Position numbers and translations under genes: made by a program. A model generated the notes under the pieces. That model made no database searches and was not told the origin of the DNA. It saw only the letters and a list, made by a program, of their open reading frames with translations. A stretch of 48,275 nt of DNA from Caryophanales bacterium UBA2298 (lineage in GTDB: Bacteria > Bacillota_I > Bacilli_A > Izemoplasmatales > Hujiaoplasmataceae), in the NCBI GenBank assembly GCA_002345425.1, contig DDWA01000058.1:22565-70839 (forward strand), written 5' to 3'. Within the stretch, counting starts at the first letter, position 1. Each line of letters opens with the position of its first letter. Shown in pieces: positions 15,753 to 24,283 of this stretch.

Positions 15753-17172
15753 ATCTAATATTATCCAAATCCGGTTTAATGCGTTTCTTTGTCGTCTTTT
15801 CATATAAATGAGCGAATGCTAATATGCTCTCATCTGAATATTTATCACCGATAAAGAATAAACTTCTCGGTTCATCATCCACTAATGCTTTTGCGGGAAT
15901 ACCGATAACTGGATTACCATAAATCGGTGCGTGCGATGTCCTCTTAACAGAAATTAAAACATCGAGATTGTTTTTCTTAATTAATCTTGAGTACTCACCA
16001 GCAGTAACTAAAAGCTCTTTTCTAACTTTATGATACTCAGGCTCTGTCAAAGCACCACTGGTCTTTTCTGAAGCTGTAAAGATACTTTGACCATACTTTA
16101 AGCGGTTTCTCGTATCTTGGTTATTAAAGGCAATTAAATCTTTTAAACTCCTGATGTTATCAGGTTTATACTTTGCTAAATAATGGTTTAAGTCAACTTT
16201 AAAATCATAAATTAAAGTAATATGATTAGGCATATCTTTACCTTCAATTTTTAATTCAACAATTTCGCAACCTTGATCTATAAACAACTTTTTAGCTTCT
16301 TCTTCAATACTAAGTTCTTCTTCAGCGTAATCCCAATTAGTATACTTGACAAAACCAATCTTGTTTCCTTTAATGTCTCGGTTCAAAGCTTTAACAAAAT
16401 TATAACTTTTCCCTTCAATATTCTTTGTATACAAATCTTCTTCATCATAACCATAAATTTCATCTAGTAAAAAAGCACAGTCTTCAATCGATTTGCCTAA
16501 AGGTCCAGGTGTATCTTGATGATGAGATATTGGAATTATTCCTGATCTTGAGACCATTCCGATTGTTGGCTTAATCGTCGTGATAGAATTGTTTTTAGCC
16601 GGTGCCGTTAAAGATCCGTTAGTTTCCGTTCCAATTGACAAAGCAATAAAATTGCTCGCGACAGCGACCGCTGATCCCGTACTCGATCCGAGGGGGTCGA
16701 TCTTTTTACTATAAGGACTTTTGACTTGACCAAAACGCGAGCCATAGCCAGAAGGCATATTATCAAAGCTCATAAAATAAGCAAATTCGCTTAAATTAGT
16801 CTTACCTAAAATGATTAACCCGGCATCTCTTAGTTTTTTTATAATAAATGCATCTTCAGGTGCATAGAAATTTTCTAGAGCAATTGAAGAAGCTGAAGTA
16901 TGCATTTTATCAGAAGTATTAATATTGTCTTTAATGACAATCGGAATACCGTGCAATTTACTTCTTACTTTTCCCTGACTTCTCTCATTGTCCAAGATAT
17001 CAGCAATTTCATAAACTTCAGGATTAATTTCAGCAATTGAATTTAATTCTGGTCCATTTTTATCGAATTTCATAATTCTCTCAAGATAAAAATCAACTAA
17101 ATCTCTTGAAGTAAAAGCTCCTTTATCCAAACCTAAAATCAAGTCTTTAACACTATATTCCTTATCTTTCAT
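15751..17172 (-). CDS. Amidase-signature-family amidohydrolase
   Basis: 473 residues when started at the ATG at 17172, which has AAGGAG 8 bp upstream; the GTG at 17181 directly abuts that Shine-Dalgarno and is unlikely. The Ser-cisSer-Lys triad is visible: Lys81 in PIVIKDN, the serines of GSSTGSAVAVA and Ser187 in GTETNGSLTAPA. The fold matches GatA-like and fatty-acid/peptide amidases. No GatB or GatC is nearby, so it is not the tRNA amidotransferase. Substrate is unknown. It is the last gene of the xth operon, with its ATG overlapping the HD gene stop (TGATG). Confidence 0.85.
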   Translation of the reverse strand: MKDKEYSVKDLILGLDKGAFTSRDLVDFYLERIMKFDKNGPELNSIAEINPEVYEIADILDNERSQGKVRSKLHGIPIVIKDNINTSDKMHTSASSIALENFYAPEDAFIIKKLRDAGLIILGKTNLSEFAYFMSFDNMPSGYGSRFGQVKSPYSKKIDPLGSSTGSAVAVASNFIALSIGTETNGSLTAPAKNNSITTIKPTIGMVSRSGIIPISHHQDTPGPLGKSIEDCAFLLDEIYGYDEEDLYTKNIEGKSYNFVKALNRDIKGNKIGFVKYTNWDYAEEELSIEEEAKKLFIDQGCEIVELKIEGKDMPNHITLIYDFKVDLNHYLAKYKPDNIRSLKDLIAFNNQDTRNRLKYGQSIFTASEKTSGALTEPEYHKVRKELLVTAGEYSRLIKKNNLDVLISVKRTSHAPIYGNPVIGIPAKALVDDEPRSLFFIGDKYSDESILAFAHLYEKTTKKRIKPDLDNIR

Positions 17173-17759
17173 CAGCGCCACTCCTTAAAAAACTCTTTTA
17201 AATATTCTTTCATAAATTCTATTCTTTGTTCGGCAATGTTTCTCGCTTCTGATGTATTCATCAAAGCATCTAAATTAAATAACTTTTGATAAAAATGAGC
17301 GATTGCGGAATCATCGTCAATTGAATAATCATAAATCTTTCTTTCAGTTTTACCGGTATAGGCAAAACATCTCGCGATGCCAATTGCCCCTAATGCATCT
17401 AACCTATCAGCGTCTTGAACAATTTTACCTTCTAAACTTTCAAGGGTGCTTCCCTTAATTTGGCTTGAATAAGACATGTTTGTAATAATATTCATAACTT
17501 GATCTTTTATATCATCATTGACATATTCATTAAGAAAATTCAAAGCTCTATGGCTCCCTTTAGGAGCTATTTTTTTATCATCTGCATCATGTAAAATCGC
17601 CGCTAAAGAAATAACATCTAAATCAACATCTTTACCAATCGCTAAATAAAGAGCCATATTATAAACTCTTAAAGCATGATAATAATCATGACCTGTACTT
17701 TCGTTGCCAAGAAGTTCTTTGATGTATTCCTTAGCTTTATCAATTATTTTTTTCATCAT
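17172..17759 (-). CDS. HD-domain metal-dependent phosphohydrolase
   Basis: The start is placed at the ATGATG at 17759 with GAGAG just upstream, giving 195 aa. An upstream in-frame ATG at 17813 would add 18 residues inside the neighbour and lacks a ribosome site. HD motifs are clear: GHDYYHALRVYNMA (first His), AAILHDADD (His-Asp) and the distal QDADRLDALGAIGIAR Asp. This arrangement belongs to the YedJ/YpgQ-type small HD hydrolases, which act on nucleotides or similar phosphoesters. The gene overlaps the carbonic-anhydrase-like gene by 20 bp. Confidence 0.82.
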   Translation of the reverse strand: MMKKIIDKAKEYIKELLGNESTGHDYYHALRVYNMALYLAIGKDVDLDVISLAAILHDADDKKIAPKGSHRALNFLNEYVNDDIKDQVMNIITNMSYSSQIKGSTLESLEGKIVQDADRLDALGAIGIARCFAYTGKTERKIYDYSIDDDSAIAHFYQKLFNLDALMNTSEARNIAEQRIEFMKEYLKEFFKEWR

Positions 17760-18246
17760 AATACTCTCTTGAGAGTTTGATGTATTTTCTTGAATTTTCA
17801 ATATTAGCATCAATCTCTTCTTCAGTTAACTCTCTAACTATTCTCATCGGATTACCCATAACCAAAGTTCTTGGCGGCACTACTTTTCCTGGTGGTACTA
17901 ATGTACCCGCAGCAACTAAAGCATAATCACCAACAACCGCCTTATCAAGAATAATCGATCCCATACCAATCAAACAATAATCACCGACAGTCGCTGCATG
18001 AATAATTGCGCTATGCCCAACAGTTACCATTTTCCCGATATAAGTCGGTGCATCTGTATTAGTATGAACCACAACATTATCTTGAATATTAGTACCTTCT
18101 TTAATTGTAACTTTAGCCATGTCACCTCTAATAGTAGCGTTAAACCACATATTGACATCTTTTTCAATTATTACTTCACCGATAATTTCTGCCCCTAAGT
18201 TTAACGCTTCTGAGTCAATCAGTGGTTCACATTTTATATGTTTCAT
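17740..18246 (-). CDS. Gamma carbonic anhydrase-like hexapeptide-repeat protein
   Basis: 168 residues with left-handed beta-helix hexapeptide repeats across residues 15-130 (for example VIIEKDVNMWFNATIRGD, NIQDNVVVH, VTVGHSAIIHAATVGDYCLIGMGSI with spacing of metal His residues). A C-terminal helix follows (GNPMRIVRELTEEEI). This is the YrdA/PaaY family. It forms trimers and binds Zn or Fe at subunit interfaces; physiological roles are often unclear. It lies 6 bp from the radical SAM gene, inside the xth operon. Confidence 0.87.
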   Translation of the reverse strand: MKHIKCEPLIDSEALNLGAEIIGEVIIEKDVNMWFNATIRGDMAKVTIKEGTNIQDNVVVHTNTDAPTYIGKMVTVGHSAIIHAATVGDYCLIGMGSIILDKAVVGDYALVAAGTLVPPGKVVPPRTLVMGNPMRIVRELTEEEIDANIENSRKYIKLSREYYDEKNN

Positions 18247-18252
18247 CTTTTC

Positions 18253-19179
18253 TTATTCACCTACCTTAAAACGAAATGTATCGTAACCTTTGTAATTTAC
18301 TACTTGTAAATGCTCGTTATTTCTTAAATCTTCAAACATTCTATCAATATCACTAAATTCTCTCGTCTTCAAAAATGCACTTATTTCAAATTGATTCATT
18401 GGATGTCTTCTAATAATCGACAGAATAGCCTGATAATTATCCGTTATATCAGAATAAAAATCAGGATCAGCCAAGATATCAATATTTATTCCTCCTAGTT
18501 TCTTAGAAATCCACTCCAAGCGTTCATGACTCGTTGATTCAACTGATTCAATTGCCGGTGGTCTTACTGGAGAATTAATATAAAGTTTGTCATATTTAAT
18601 ATCTTTCAGCAATTCTTTAAAGGACTTAATTGCTTCATCGGAATCATTATAATCCTTACAAATCATAGTTTCCAACCAAAGTTCTCCTGAAAACTCATGA
18701 GAAAATTTAATAAGTGCTTTAACAATCTCCTCATAAACTAAAATTTTATGAGGACGATTTATCTTCTTAAAAGATAATTTGTCATATGCATCTATTGAAG
18801 GTAAAACAATATCGGCTTTTAGACAAGCCCGATAAACTAATTCTTCCGTGAATCTTGTGCCATTGGTAATTATTGCGACGGGTATCTCAGTGATTTCTTT
18901 AATTTGATCAATTAAATCACCTAAATGTTCATAAAGTGTTGGTTCACCTTCGCCAACAATTGTAATAACGTCGATTGCTATAAATTTGTCTAAAACAGTT
19001 TTCAGTTCATTAATAATCGCTTTAACAGAGAATTCACTGACATAATCATTTGTCATTTTATCAGTTAAACCCAACATGCAATAAACGCAAGAAAGATTAC
19101 AAGTCTTCTTACTAATAGGAGAAATTCCTAAAGATTTTCCCAACCTTCTTGAAGGTATCGGCCCATAGACATAATTCAT
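18253..19179 (-). CDS. Radical SAM protein of the GPIPSRRLG (COG0731-like) family
   Basis: 308 residues when started at the ATG at 19179, which overlaps the nnr TGA as ATGA; an in-frame TTG at 19194 is less likely. It opens YVYGPIPSRRLGKSLG and then has the radical SAM cluster motif CNLSCVYC near residues 27-34. VGEGEPTLY, the GGEP-like SAM-binding motif, follows. The C-terminal 80 residues form a small winged-helix-like domain (RRHPMNQFEISAF). The family is widespread in anaerobes and distantly related to TYW1 but its reaction is not established. The partner is presumably the coupled nnr gene only by cotranscription. Confidence 0.82.
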   Translation of the reverse strand: MNYVYGPIPSRRLGKSLGISPISKKTCNLSCVYCMLGLTDKMTNDYVSEFSVKAIINELKTVLDKFIAIDVITIVGEGEPTLYEHLGDLIDQIKEITEIPVAIITNGTRFTEELVYRACLKADIVLPSIDAYDKLSFKKINRPHKILVYEEIVKALIKFSHEFSGELWLETMICKDYNDSDEAIKSFKELLKDIKYDKLYINSPVRPPAIESVESTSHERLEWISKKLGGINIDILADPDFYSDITDNYQAILSIIRRHPMNQFEISAFLKTREFSDIDRMFEDLRNNEHLQVVNYKGYDTFRFKVGE

Positions 19180-20606
19180 CTTTTTCTCGTCCAAACTTTA
19201 TATAAGCTATCAACGACATCAGTCGCAACCATACTTACTTCTCCTCGTTTAGCTCTTGCATAATCAGCCGCAATCATATGTACAGTTGTACCTTTAACCG
19301 CAGCATTAACCAAGGTTTCATCAACCAAAAAGGCACTGATTATTCCAGACAAAACATCTCCTGTCCCAGCAGTTGCAAGCCCCGTGTTCTTTGCTTGCAT
19401 TAAATAAGTATACCTTTTCTCTTGAATAATTGTGGTCGCTCCCTTAAGCAAGCAAACAATACCGTTTTGTGCTAATTTCCTTAAATACTTAATCGGATCT
19501 TTTTTTACAATAGTTTTATCTAACTCAAGCATTTGACTCAGTTCACCTAAATGCGGAGTAATGATTAAATTTTCAAAACTATCTTGAATATTTAAATATT
19601 TTAAACCGCCAGCATCGACAATCAATTTGTGTTTTTCTTTTAGAAGTTGATTAATAGCATTTTGATACAGTTTCTTAGTATCATTTATTCCCGGTCCAAA
19701 AACATAAACATCGTACCCTTCAATATTGGAATACTCTTCTAAATCATGATAAATAATCTCTGGATTATATCTAACGATTTCCTCATCATAAAATACTTCA
19801 GCTAAGCCTATACCACTCTTTAAAGCAGCCATTGCTGCTAAATTAATTGCCCCAGGCATTTGACTAGATCCAATAAAGGCAACTTTTCCATAGTCATACT
19901 TATGAGAATTATGTTTCCTTATTTTTGACACATCAATATCATTGTAATCTAAGTAATAAATATCGCTGTAACCTTCTAATAAACCAATATCTAAAAGTTT
20001 CATTTCTCCAGAATAATCCAAAGCATCATTCAAAAAATTACCTAATTTAAAGTTGCCTATAACCCCAGTATACTTACACTCCAAAGCAACTCCCATAACC
20101 TCACCGCTGTCAGGGTTAATACCACTAGGGATGTCAATAGCATAACAAATCTTTTTTGACTTATTAATAAGTTTTATCAATTCTCCTAATCTACCAGAAA
20201 CATCCTTTTTAAGCCCTATCCCAAAAATACCATCTATGATGTACTTAGCTGAAGCAATCGCTTTTTCAATATTTTCCAAAGTAATTATTTTTGTGTCTTT
20301 ATCCAATTTTTCATAGTAGTATTTAAATGTTTCTTTCGATTTTTCAACATCGCCAACCACGCTTAAAACTACATTATACCCTAACTTTTTAAGTTCTTGA
20401 AAAACCGCCAGTGCATCACCGCCATTGCTGCCGATATTGGCAATCACCAATATCTCCGCAAAAACATCCGGCATTACTCTTGATAAAAAATCCTTGGTTA
20501 AAACATAACCAGCTTGATACATTAAATCAGTAGCACAGATAGATCTTTCTTTACAAGTAATTTCTTCAATCTTCCTAATCTCTTCGACATAAAAAACTTT
20601 TACCAT
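19176..20606 (-). CDS. nnr: Bifunctional NAD(P)H-hydrate epimerase / ADP-dependent dehydratase
   Basis: 476 residues from the second ATG (20606), which has AAGGAG 9 bp upstream; the ATG at 20615 touches that site. The N-terminal YjeF_N epimerase domain (about 1-210) shows IGSNGGDALAVFQEL, DGIFGIGL and AIDIPSGINPDSG. The C-terminal YjeF_C/CARKD domain (about 225-470) shows IGSSQMPGAINLA, FGPGI, TPHLGELSQM and TAGTGDVLSGIISA. It repairs hydrated NADH/NADPH in the cytosol. It overlaps the radical SAM gene by 4 bp. Confidence 0.93.
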   Translation of the reverse strand: MVKVFYVEEIRKIEEITCKERSICATDLMYQAGYVLTKDFLSRVMPDVFAEILVIANIGSNGGDALAVFQELKKLGYNVVLSVVGDVEKSKETFKYYYEKLDKDTKIITLENIEKAIASAKYIIDGIFGIGLKKDVSGRLGELIKLINKSKKICYAIDIPSGINPDSGEVMGVALECKYTGVIGNFKLGNFLNDALDYSGEMKLLDIGLLEGYSDIYYLDYNDIDVSKIRKHNSHKYDYGKVAFIGSSQMPGAINLAAMAALKSGIGLAEVFYDEEIVRYNPEIIYHDLEEYSNIEGYDVYVFGPGINDTKKLYQNAINQLLKEKHKLIVDAGGLKYLNIQDSFENLIITPHLGELSQMLELDKTIVKKDPIKYLRKLAQNGIVCLLKGATTIIQEKRYTYLMQAKNTGLATAGTGDVLSGIISAFLVDETLVNAAVKGTTVHMIAADYARAKRGEVSMVATDVVDSLYKVWTRKR

Positions 20607-20619
20607 AAATTTCATCTCC

Positions 20620-21309
20620 TTAAATTAATAATTTTATTAAATATAGGATCAGCAAATGGCCGGGATAAAATGTGTAAAAAAACCATTTAAGTTTGTATCT
20701 TCCTGGCTTTGCATTATATAAAAAGATAAATATAACAGCTGCTAAACTAAACCATTGAATCACTGGAAACTTAGCATACTCTTGATAATTCATAAAAGCT
20801 AATAACGGTTGATCGATAAACAATAAATTTAAAAATATCAAATGCAACATATTAGTAACCTTATTTTGATAAATGCCAAAGAAAGCAATCATCAATACTC
20901 CATAAGCTCCATAAGAAAAACCAATTAATTCACTACCAAGCACAATAAATACAAGCAATATTTTTAAATAAGGATTTCGATGAAAGAATAAATACAAACT
21001 CAATAATCCAAAAAATAATGTCCATAATATATTAAAACTTAAGATTAAATTATCGCCACTAAAAAGAAAATAGATGATAATAAAAACTTCCAAAACTAAA
21101 GCCGATAACCCTAGCCTTAAAAGATACTTATTGATATCTTTCGTCTTATGAAATCCTTCCGCAATCATATAAGCAAACAAGACAAAAGATATCCTACCAA
21201 TGATTCTTAAAATAGAATATGCTAAAGTATCAGTTTCTAAAAATATTACTCCTATATGATCAATCACCATTGTTGCTGCGGCAATTATCTTAAATATTAA
21301 ACGGTTCAT
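20620..21309 (-). CDS. TraX-family integral membrane protein
   Basis: 229 residues with about seven to eight transmembrane helices. The N-terminal MVIDHIGVIF, IGRISFVLFAYMIAEGFHKT and YLLRLG segments are the signature of the TraX/acyltransferase-3-like membrane family. The name comes from F-pilin acetylation, but chromosomal copies in Bacillota occur far from any conjugation genes, as here, and their role is unknown. It lies between xth (9 bp) and nnr (13 bp) and is cotranscribed. Confidence 0.82.
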   Translation of the reverse strand: MNRLIFKIIAAATMVIDHIGVIFLETDTLAYSILRIIGRISFVLFAYMIAEGFHKTKDINKYLLRLGLSALVLEVFIIIYFLFSGDNLILSFNILWTLFFGLLSLYLFFHRNPYLKILLVFIVLGSELIGFSYGAYGVLMIAFFGIYQNKVTNMLHLIFLNLLFIDQPLLAFMNYQEYAKFPVIQWFSLAAVIFIFLYNAKPGRYKLKWFFYTFYPGHLLILYLIKLLI

Positions 21310-21318
21310 GTTTCTTTA

Positions 21319-22074
21319 CTAAACTATATCTAAATCAATTTCAACAGGGCAATGATCGCTGCCTTCAATTTCATTTAACAATTTAACTTCTTTGATTTTA
21401 TCTTGAATTCGGTTAGACACGACAAAATAATCAATTCTCCAACCAGCGTTATTTGTCCTAGCATTAAAGCGATATGACCACCATGTATACTTCACGGTAT
21501 CAGGGTATAAATAACGGTAACTATCTGTGAAACCAGCATCCAATAAAGCTTGAAATTTAGTGCGTTCTTCAATGGTAAAGCCCGGGTTCTTCTCGTTTGA
21601 CTTTGGATTCTTCAAATCAATCTCTTGATGAGCGACATTTAAATCGCCACACAAAATGACTGGTTTTACCTTATCTAATCTCGTTAAATAATCTCTAAAC
21701 TTATCTTCAAATTCCATTCGATAGTCAAGTCTTGCCAGTTCCGGTTGCGCATTAGGAACATAAGTATTTACAAAATAAAAATTATCATATTCCAAAGTAA
21801 TAATTCGACCTTCATCGTTATAACCTAAACCATCGATGCCATAAACAATCTTCATCGGTTCTTTTTTAGTATATATTAAAGTACCAGAATAACCTTTTTT
21901 TTCAGCTGAATTCCAATATTCATGATAACCATTAAAATCAAATTCCTTTTGATCTTCTTGCATCTTAGTTTCCTGAATCGCAAAGATATCAGCGTCAACT
22001 TGATGAAAGAAATCATCAAACCCTTTTTTTCTCGCAGCTCGTAAGCCATTGACATTCCAAGTAACAAATTTCAT
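21319..22074 (-). CDS. xth: Exodeoxyribonuclease III / AP endonuclease
   Basis: 251 residues, full length for the EEP-fold ExoA/XthA family. Catalytic motifs are WNVNGLRAA (Asn), FAIQETKMQ (metal Glu), VNTYVPNA, LCGDLNVAH (Asp/Asn), YTWWSYR and RIDYFVVS, ending in GSDHCPVEIDL with the catalytic Asp-His. It incises abasic sites in base-excision repair and has 3'-5' exonuclease activity. First gene of a seven-gene minus-strand operon with an extended -10 promoter at 22116-22124. Confidence 0.95.
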   Translation of the reverse strand: MKFVTWNVNGLRAARKKGFDDFFHQVDADIFAIQETKMQEDQKEFDFNGYHEYWNSAEKKGYSGTLIYTKKEPMKIVYGIDGLGYNDEGRIITLEYDNFYFVNTYVPNAQPELARLDYRMEFEDKFRDYLTRLDKVKPVILCGDLNVAHQEIDLKNPKSNEKNPGFTIEERTKFQALLDAGFTDSYRYLYPDTVKYTWWSYRFNARTNNAGWRIDYFVVSNRIQDKIKEVKLLNEIEGSDHCPVEIDLDIV

Positions 22075-22115
22075 CTACTTCACTCTACCTTTCTATGCAG
22101 TTCTTCTTTAATTAA

Positions 22116-22124
22116 ATTATAACA
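22116..22124 (-). promoter_or_regulatory. Extended -10 promoter of the xth operon
   Basis: On the minus strand TGTTATAAT (complement of 22116-22124) is a TG-extended, perfect TATAAT. No good -35 lies at the 17-nt position. Confidence 0.6.
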
Positions 22125-22167
22125 TAAAATAAAAAATATTTTTATTATTAGCGTATATTTCCTGTCC

Positions 22168-22187
22168 GTTTGTTTACAAATACAAAC
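22168..22187. promoter_or_regulatory. Inverted repeat overlapping the guanine deaminase -35
   Basis: GTTTGT (22168-22173) and ACAAAC (22182-22187) form a 6-bp dyad with an 8-nt centre that covers the -35 box of the guanine deaminase promoter. This could be an operator, possibly purine-responsive; the binding protein is unknown. Confidence 0.4.
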
Positions 22188-22201
22188 TTATTCATTATAA
22201 T
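22173..22201 (+). promoter_or_regulatory. Sigma-A promoter of the guanine deaminase gene
   Basis: TTTACA (22173-22178), 17-nt spacer and TATAAT (22196-22201), 36 bp upstream of the start codon. Confidence 0.75.
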
Positions 22202-22237
22202 AGTAATACACTTTAAATCTTATTAAAGGAGATTTGC

Positions 22238-22717
22238 ATGAAAAACACTCATAAAGAGTTGATGCAACTAGCAATAGACGAAGCTAGAACGACGATGAAT
22301 TTAGACTTTGGCGGACCATTTGGCGCCCTAATCATCGATGATGCTGGTAAAGTTATTGCAGTTTCGTCAAACACAGTATTAAAAGATCATGACCCAACAG
22401 CTCACGCTGAAATCAACGCCATCCGCAAAGCCACAAAAGCATTAAACACACATGACTTAAGCAATTGCACACTTTACACAACAGCTTATCCATGCCCAAT
22501 GTGTTTAGGCGCTATTATTTGGTCAAACATCAAAAAGGTTTATTATGGCTGTATTGAAAGCGACGCTGATAAAATTGGTTTTAGAGACGATTTCATCTAC
22601 AAGTTTATCGAAAACAATCGTCAAAACAAAAACATTCTCGAACTAGAAGAACAAGAAAGAGAAACTTGTTTCACACTCTTTAAAGAATACCATGAGAAAA
22701 ATAAAGAACTATATTAA
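22238..22717 (+). CDS. guaD: Guanine deaminase (cytidine-deaminase-fold nucleoside/base deaminase)
   Basis: 159 residues with the zinc deaminase motifs HAEINAIRKA (His and catalytic Glu) and PCPMCLGAI (two Cys). The length and the C-terminal TCFTLFKEYHEKNKELY-type helix (abridged) match the small Bacillus-type GuaD, not TadA or cytidine deaminase. It converts guanine to xanthine with ammonia release. It stands alone with its own promoter but faces the end of the purine island, so it would supply xanthine to that pathway. AAAGGAG precedes the ATG. A tRNA adenosine deaminase is a less likely alternative. Confidence 0.85.
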   Translation: MKNTHKELMQLAIDEARTTMNLDFGGPFGALIIDDAGKVIAVSSNTVLKDHDPTAHAEINAIRKATKALNTHDLSNCTLYTTAYPCPMCLGAIIWSNIKKVYYGCIESDADKIGFRDDFIYKFIENNRQNKNILELEEQERETCFTLFKEYHEKNKELY

Positions 22718-22741
22718 AAGCGCTGAATTTTCAGCGCTTTT
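22717..22741. terminator. Bidirectional terminator between guaD and thpR
   Basis: An 8-bp perfect GC-rich stem GCGCTGAA/TTCAGCGC (22720-22727 with 22730-22737) is flanked by AAAA and TTTT. It separates the convergent guanine deaminase gene and the long minus-strand operon. Confidence 0.8.
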
Positions 22742-22747
22742 CTTTAT

Positions 22748-23272
22748 TTAAAATAAATGATAATCCAGTTCTTCATAAACTAGCTCACCGTCAACTCTTT
22801 TCGATTCCATAATACTGATTCTACTCGCATTGACAGTTAAAACTTCACTTTCGATTTTACTAAGTTCTTCAATACTAATTTTAACTTTTCTTCCTAAAGT
22901 AATATGCGGAGTAAAATCAGTTGATTTAATCGTAATTCCTGCTAATTTTAAAGCATTAATAACTCTCAAATGCAATCCTTGCAAATTAAGATTAGGTTTA
23001 ATCTGAAAGTGTACTAATCTTTGCGTTGGCGAGTTCTTAAAAGAACTTAAATCACTGATAGTAAATTCAAAGCTTGAATACTTAATCTTTTTTATTTCTT
23101 CATTAACTTTACAAAGTTTTAATTCATCAATTTCACCGATATAATATAGTGTTAAATGTAAATTGTCATAACTAGTAAAATTACCATCAAAGTTATCCCT
23201 TAAATTTTCAACATAACTAAATAATTTATCTTTAATTAATTTAGAAAATAATAATGCGATAAAGATTCTCAT
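22748..23272 (-). CDS. thpR: RNA 2',3'-cyclic phosphodiesterase (LigT/ThpR, 2H family)
   Basis: 174 residues with the two 2H-phosphoesterase motifs HLTLYYIGE (about residue 42) and HITLGR (about 124), the expected spacing for ThpR. It opens 2',3'-cyclic phosphates on RNA ends. It is the last gene of the ~20 kb purine unit, 13 bp after the carbamoyltransferase. An RNA-end enzyme there is unexpected; it may be a passenger, or it may open cyclic nucleotides from RNA turnover. Confidence 0.87.
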   Translation of the reverse strand: MRIFIALLFSKLIKDKLFSYVENLRDNFDGNFTSYDNLHLTLYYIGEIDELKLCKVNEEIKKIKYSSFEFTISDLSSFKNSPTQRLVHFQIKPNLNLQGLHLRVINALKLAGITIKSTDFTPHITLGRKVKISIEELSKIESEVLTVNASRISIMESKRVDGELVYEELDYHLF

Positions 23273-23285
23273 AATTTTTTAAGTG

Positions 23286-24269
23286 TTATTTATTCCCCAT
23301 AGTCATCGCCATTACTGCTTTAGCGGTATGGAGTCTATTTTCAGCCTCTTGATAAACAATTGAATGCACACCGTCAATAACACTATCTTCTACTTCATTA
23401 CCTCTATCAGCCGGTAAAGCATGCATATAAGACACATCTTTACTAGCTAAAGCCATCATCTCTTCTGTGCACTTCCAAGATTTATAACTTTCCAGTAAAT
23501 CATCGACAACTACATCACTTTGGTTTTTAACCCATGAACCCCAGTTTTTAGGGATAACAATATCAGCACCCCGATAAGCTTCAACCATATCATGAGTTAT
23601 TCTAAAACTACCGCCATTTTCAAGTGCATTCTTCTTTGCTTTGGAAATCGCCCAATCAGGTAAATCATATCCTTCAGGATAAGCCAATGTAACATCCATT
23701 CCATAACGAGGGAATAATAATATTTGCGTTAAAGGTACGCTTATTGGTTTTTTATGCGTTGTTGCATAAGCCCAAATAATCGAAATCTTTACATTTTTTG
23801 TCTCTTTCTTCACTTCTTGAATCGTCATCAAATCAGCTAATCCTTGCATTGGATGATATAAATCACATTGTAAATTCATAATTGGAACAGTTGAATTAGC
23901 TGCCATTTCTCTTAAGAAACGATTTCCCACTCCCCAAAAACAATTACGACATGCTATTCCGTGTCCATAACTAGAAAGAATAACAGCTGTATCCTTAGCG
24001 CTTTCGCCATGAGCGATTTGCATCTTTGAAGTATCTAAAAATGTCGCATGTCCACCTAATTGTGCTAGTCCGGATTCCATCGAATTTCTTGTTCTCGTAC
24101 TTTGTTCAAAAAACATTAAAAAAGCTGTTTTATTTTTAAGATAAGTTGTATCTTCATTATTATAAAACTGTCTTTTTAATTCTTTTGAAACCTCCAATAG
24201 TTTATCAATTTCTGCTTTCGACCAATCTTCTAATGTAATAAAATGTTTGCCTTTAAATAATGGTTCCAT
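23286..24269 (-). CDS. YgeW-like carbamoyltransferase of the purine-catabolic cluster
   Basis: 327 residues of the aspartate/ornithine carbamoyltransferase fold. The carbamoyl-phosphate loop STRTRNSMESGLAQLGG is near residue 55 and HPMQGLADLMTIQE near 148. DIVIPKNWGSW near 245 and the C-terminal HALPADRGNEVEDSVIDG are the markers that resemble the knotted YgeW-type enzymes rather than ArgF or PyrB. In YgeW-type clusters the enzyme is thought to work in the phosphorolytic direction, giving carbamoyl phosphate (hence ATP) from a carbamoylated intermediate. No carbamate kinase lies in the window. RBS AAGGAGG sits 9 bp from the ATG. Confidence 0.82.
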   Translation of the reverse strand: MEPLFKGKHFITLEDWSKAEIDKLLEVSKELKRQFYNNEDTTYLKNKTAFLMFFEQSTRTRNSMESGLAQLGGHATFLDTSKMQIAHGESAKDTAVILSSYGHGIACRNCFWGVGNRFLREMAANSTVPIMNLQCDLYHPMQGLADLMTIQEVKKETKNVKISIIWAYATTHKKPISVPLTQILLFPRYGMDVTLAYPEGYDLPDWAISKAKKNALENGGSFRITHDMVEAYRGADIVIPKNWGSWVKNQSDVVVDDLLESYKSWKCTEEMMALASKDVSYMHALPADRGNEVEDSVIDGVHSIVYQEAENRLHTAKAVMAMTMGNK

Positions 24270-24283
24270 TAATATTTTCCTCC

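Noticed and set aside
20620..21309. Conjugative element suggested by the TraX-like gene
   Set aside because: No relaxase, coupling protein or other transfer genes are near, and the gene sits in a housekeeping operon.
21876..22067. Second minus-strand frame inside xth, suggesting a frameshift
   Set aside because: The xth frame itself is complete with all catalytic motifs from residue 1 to 251, so the other frame is only an overlap.
22075..22237. Purine riboswitch upstream of guanine deaminase or xth
   Set aside because: I could not find the conserved TATA...ATATGG core or a three-way junction. The region reads as two promoters and a dyad.
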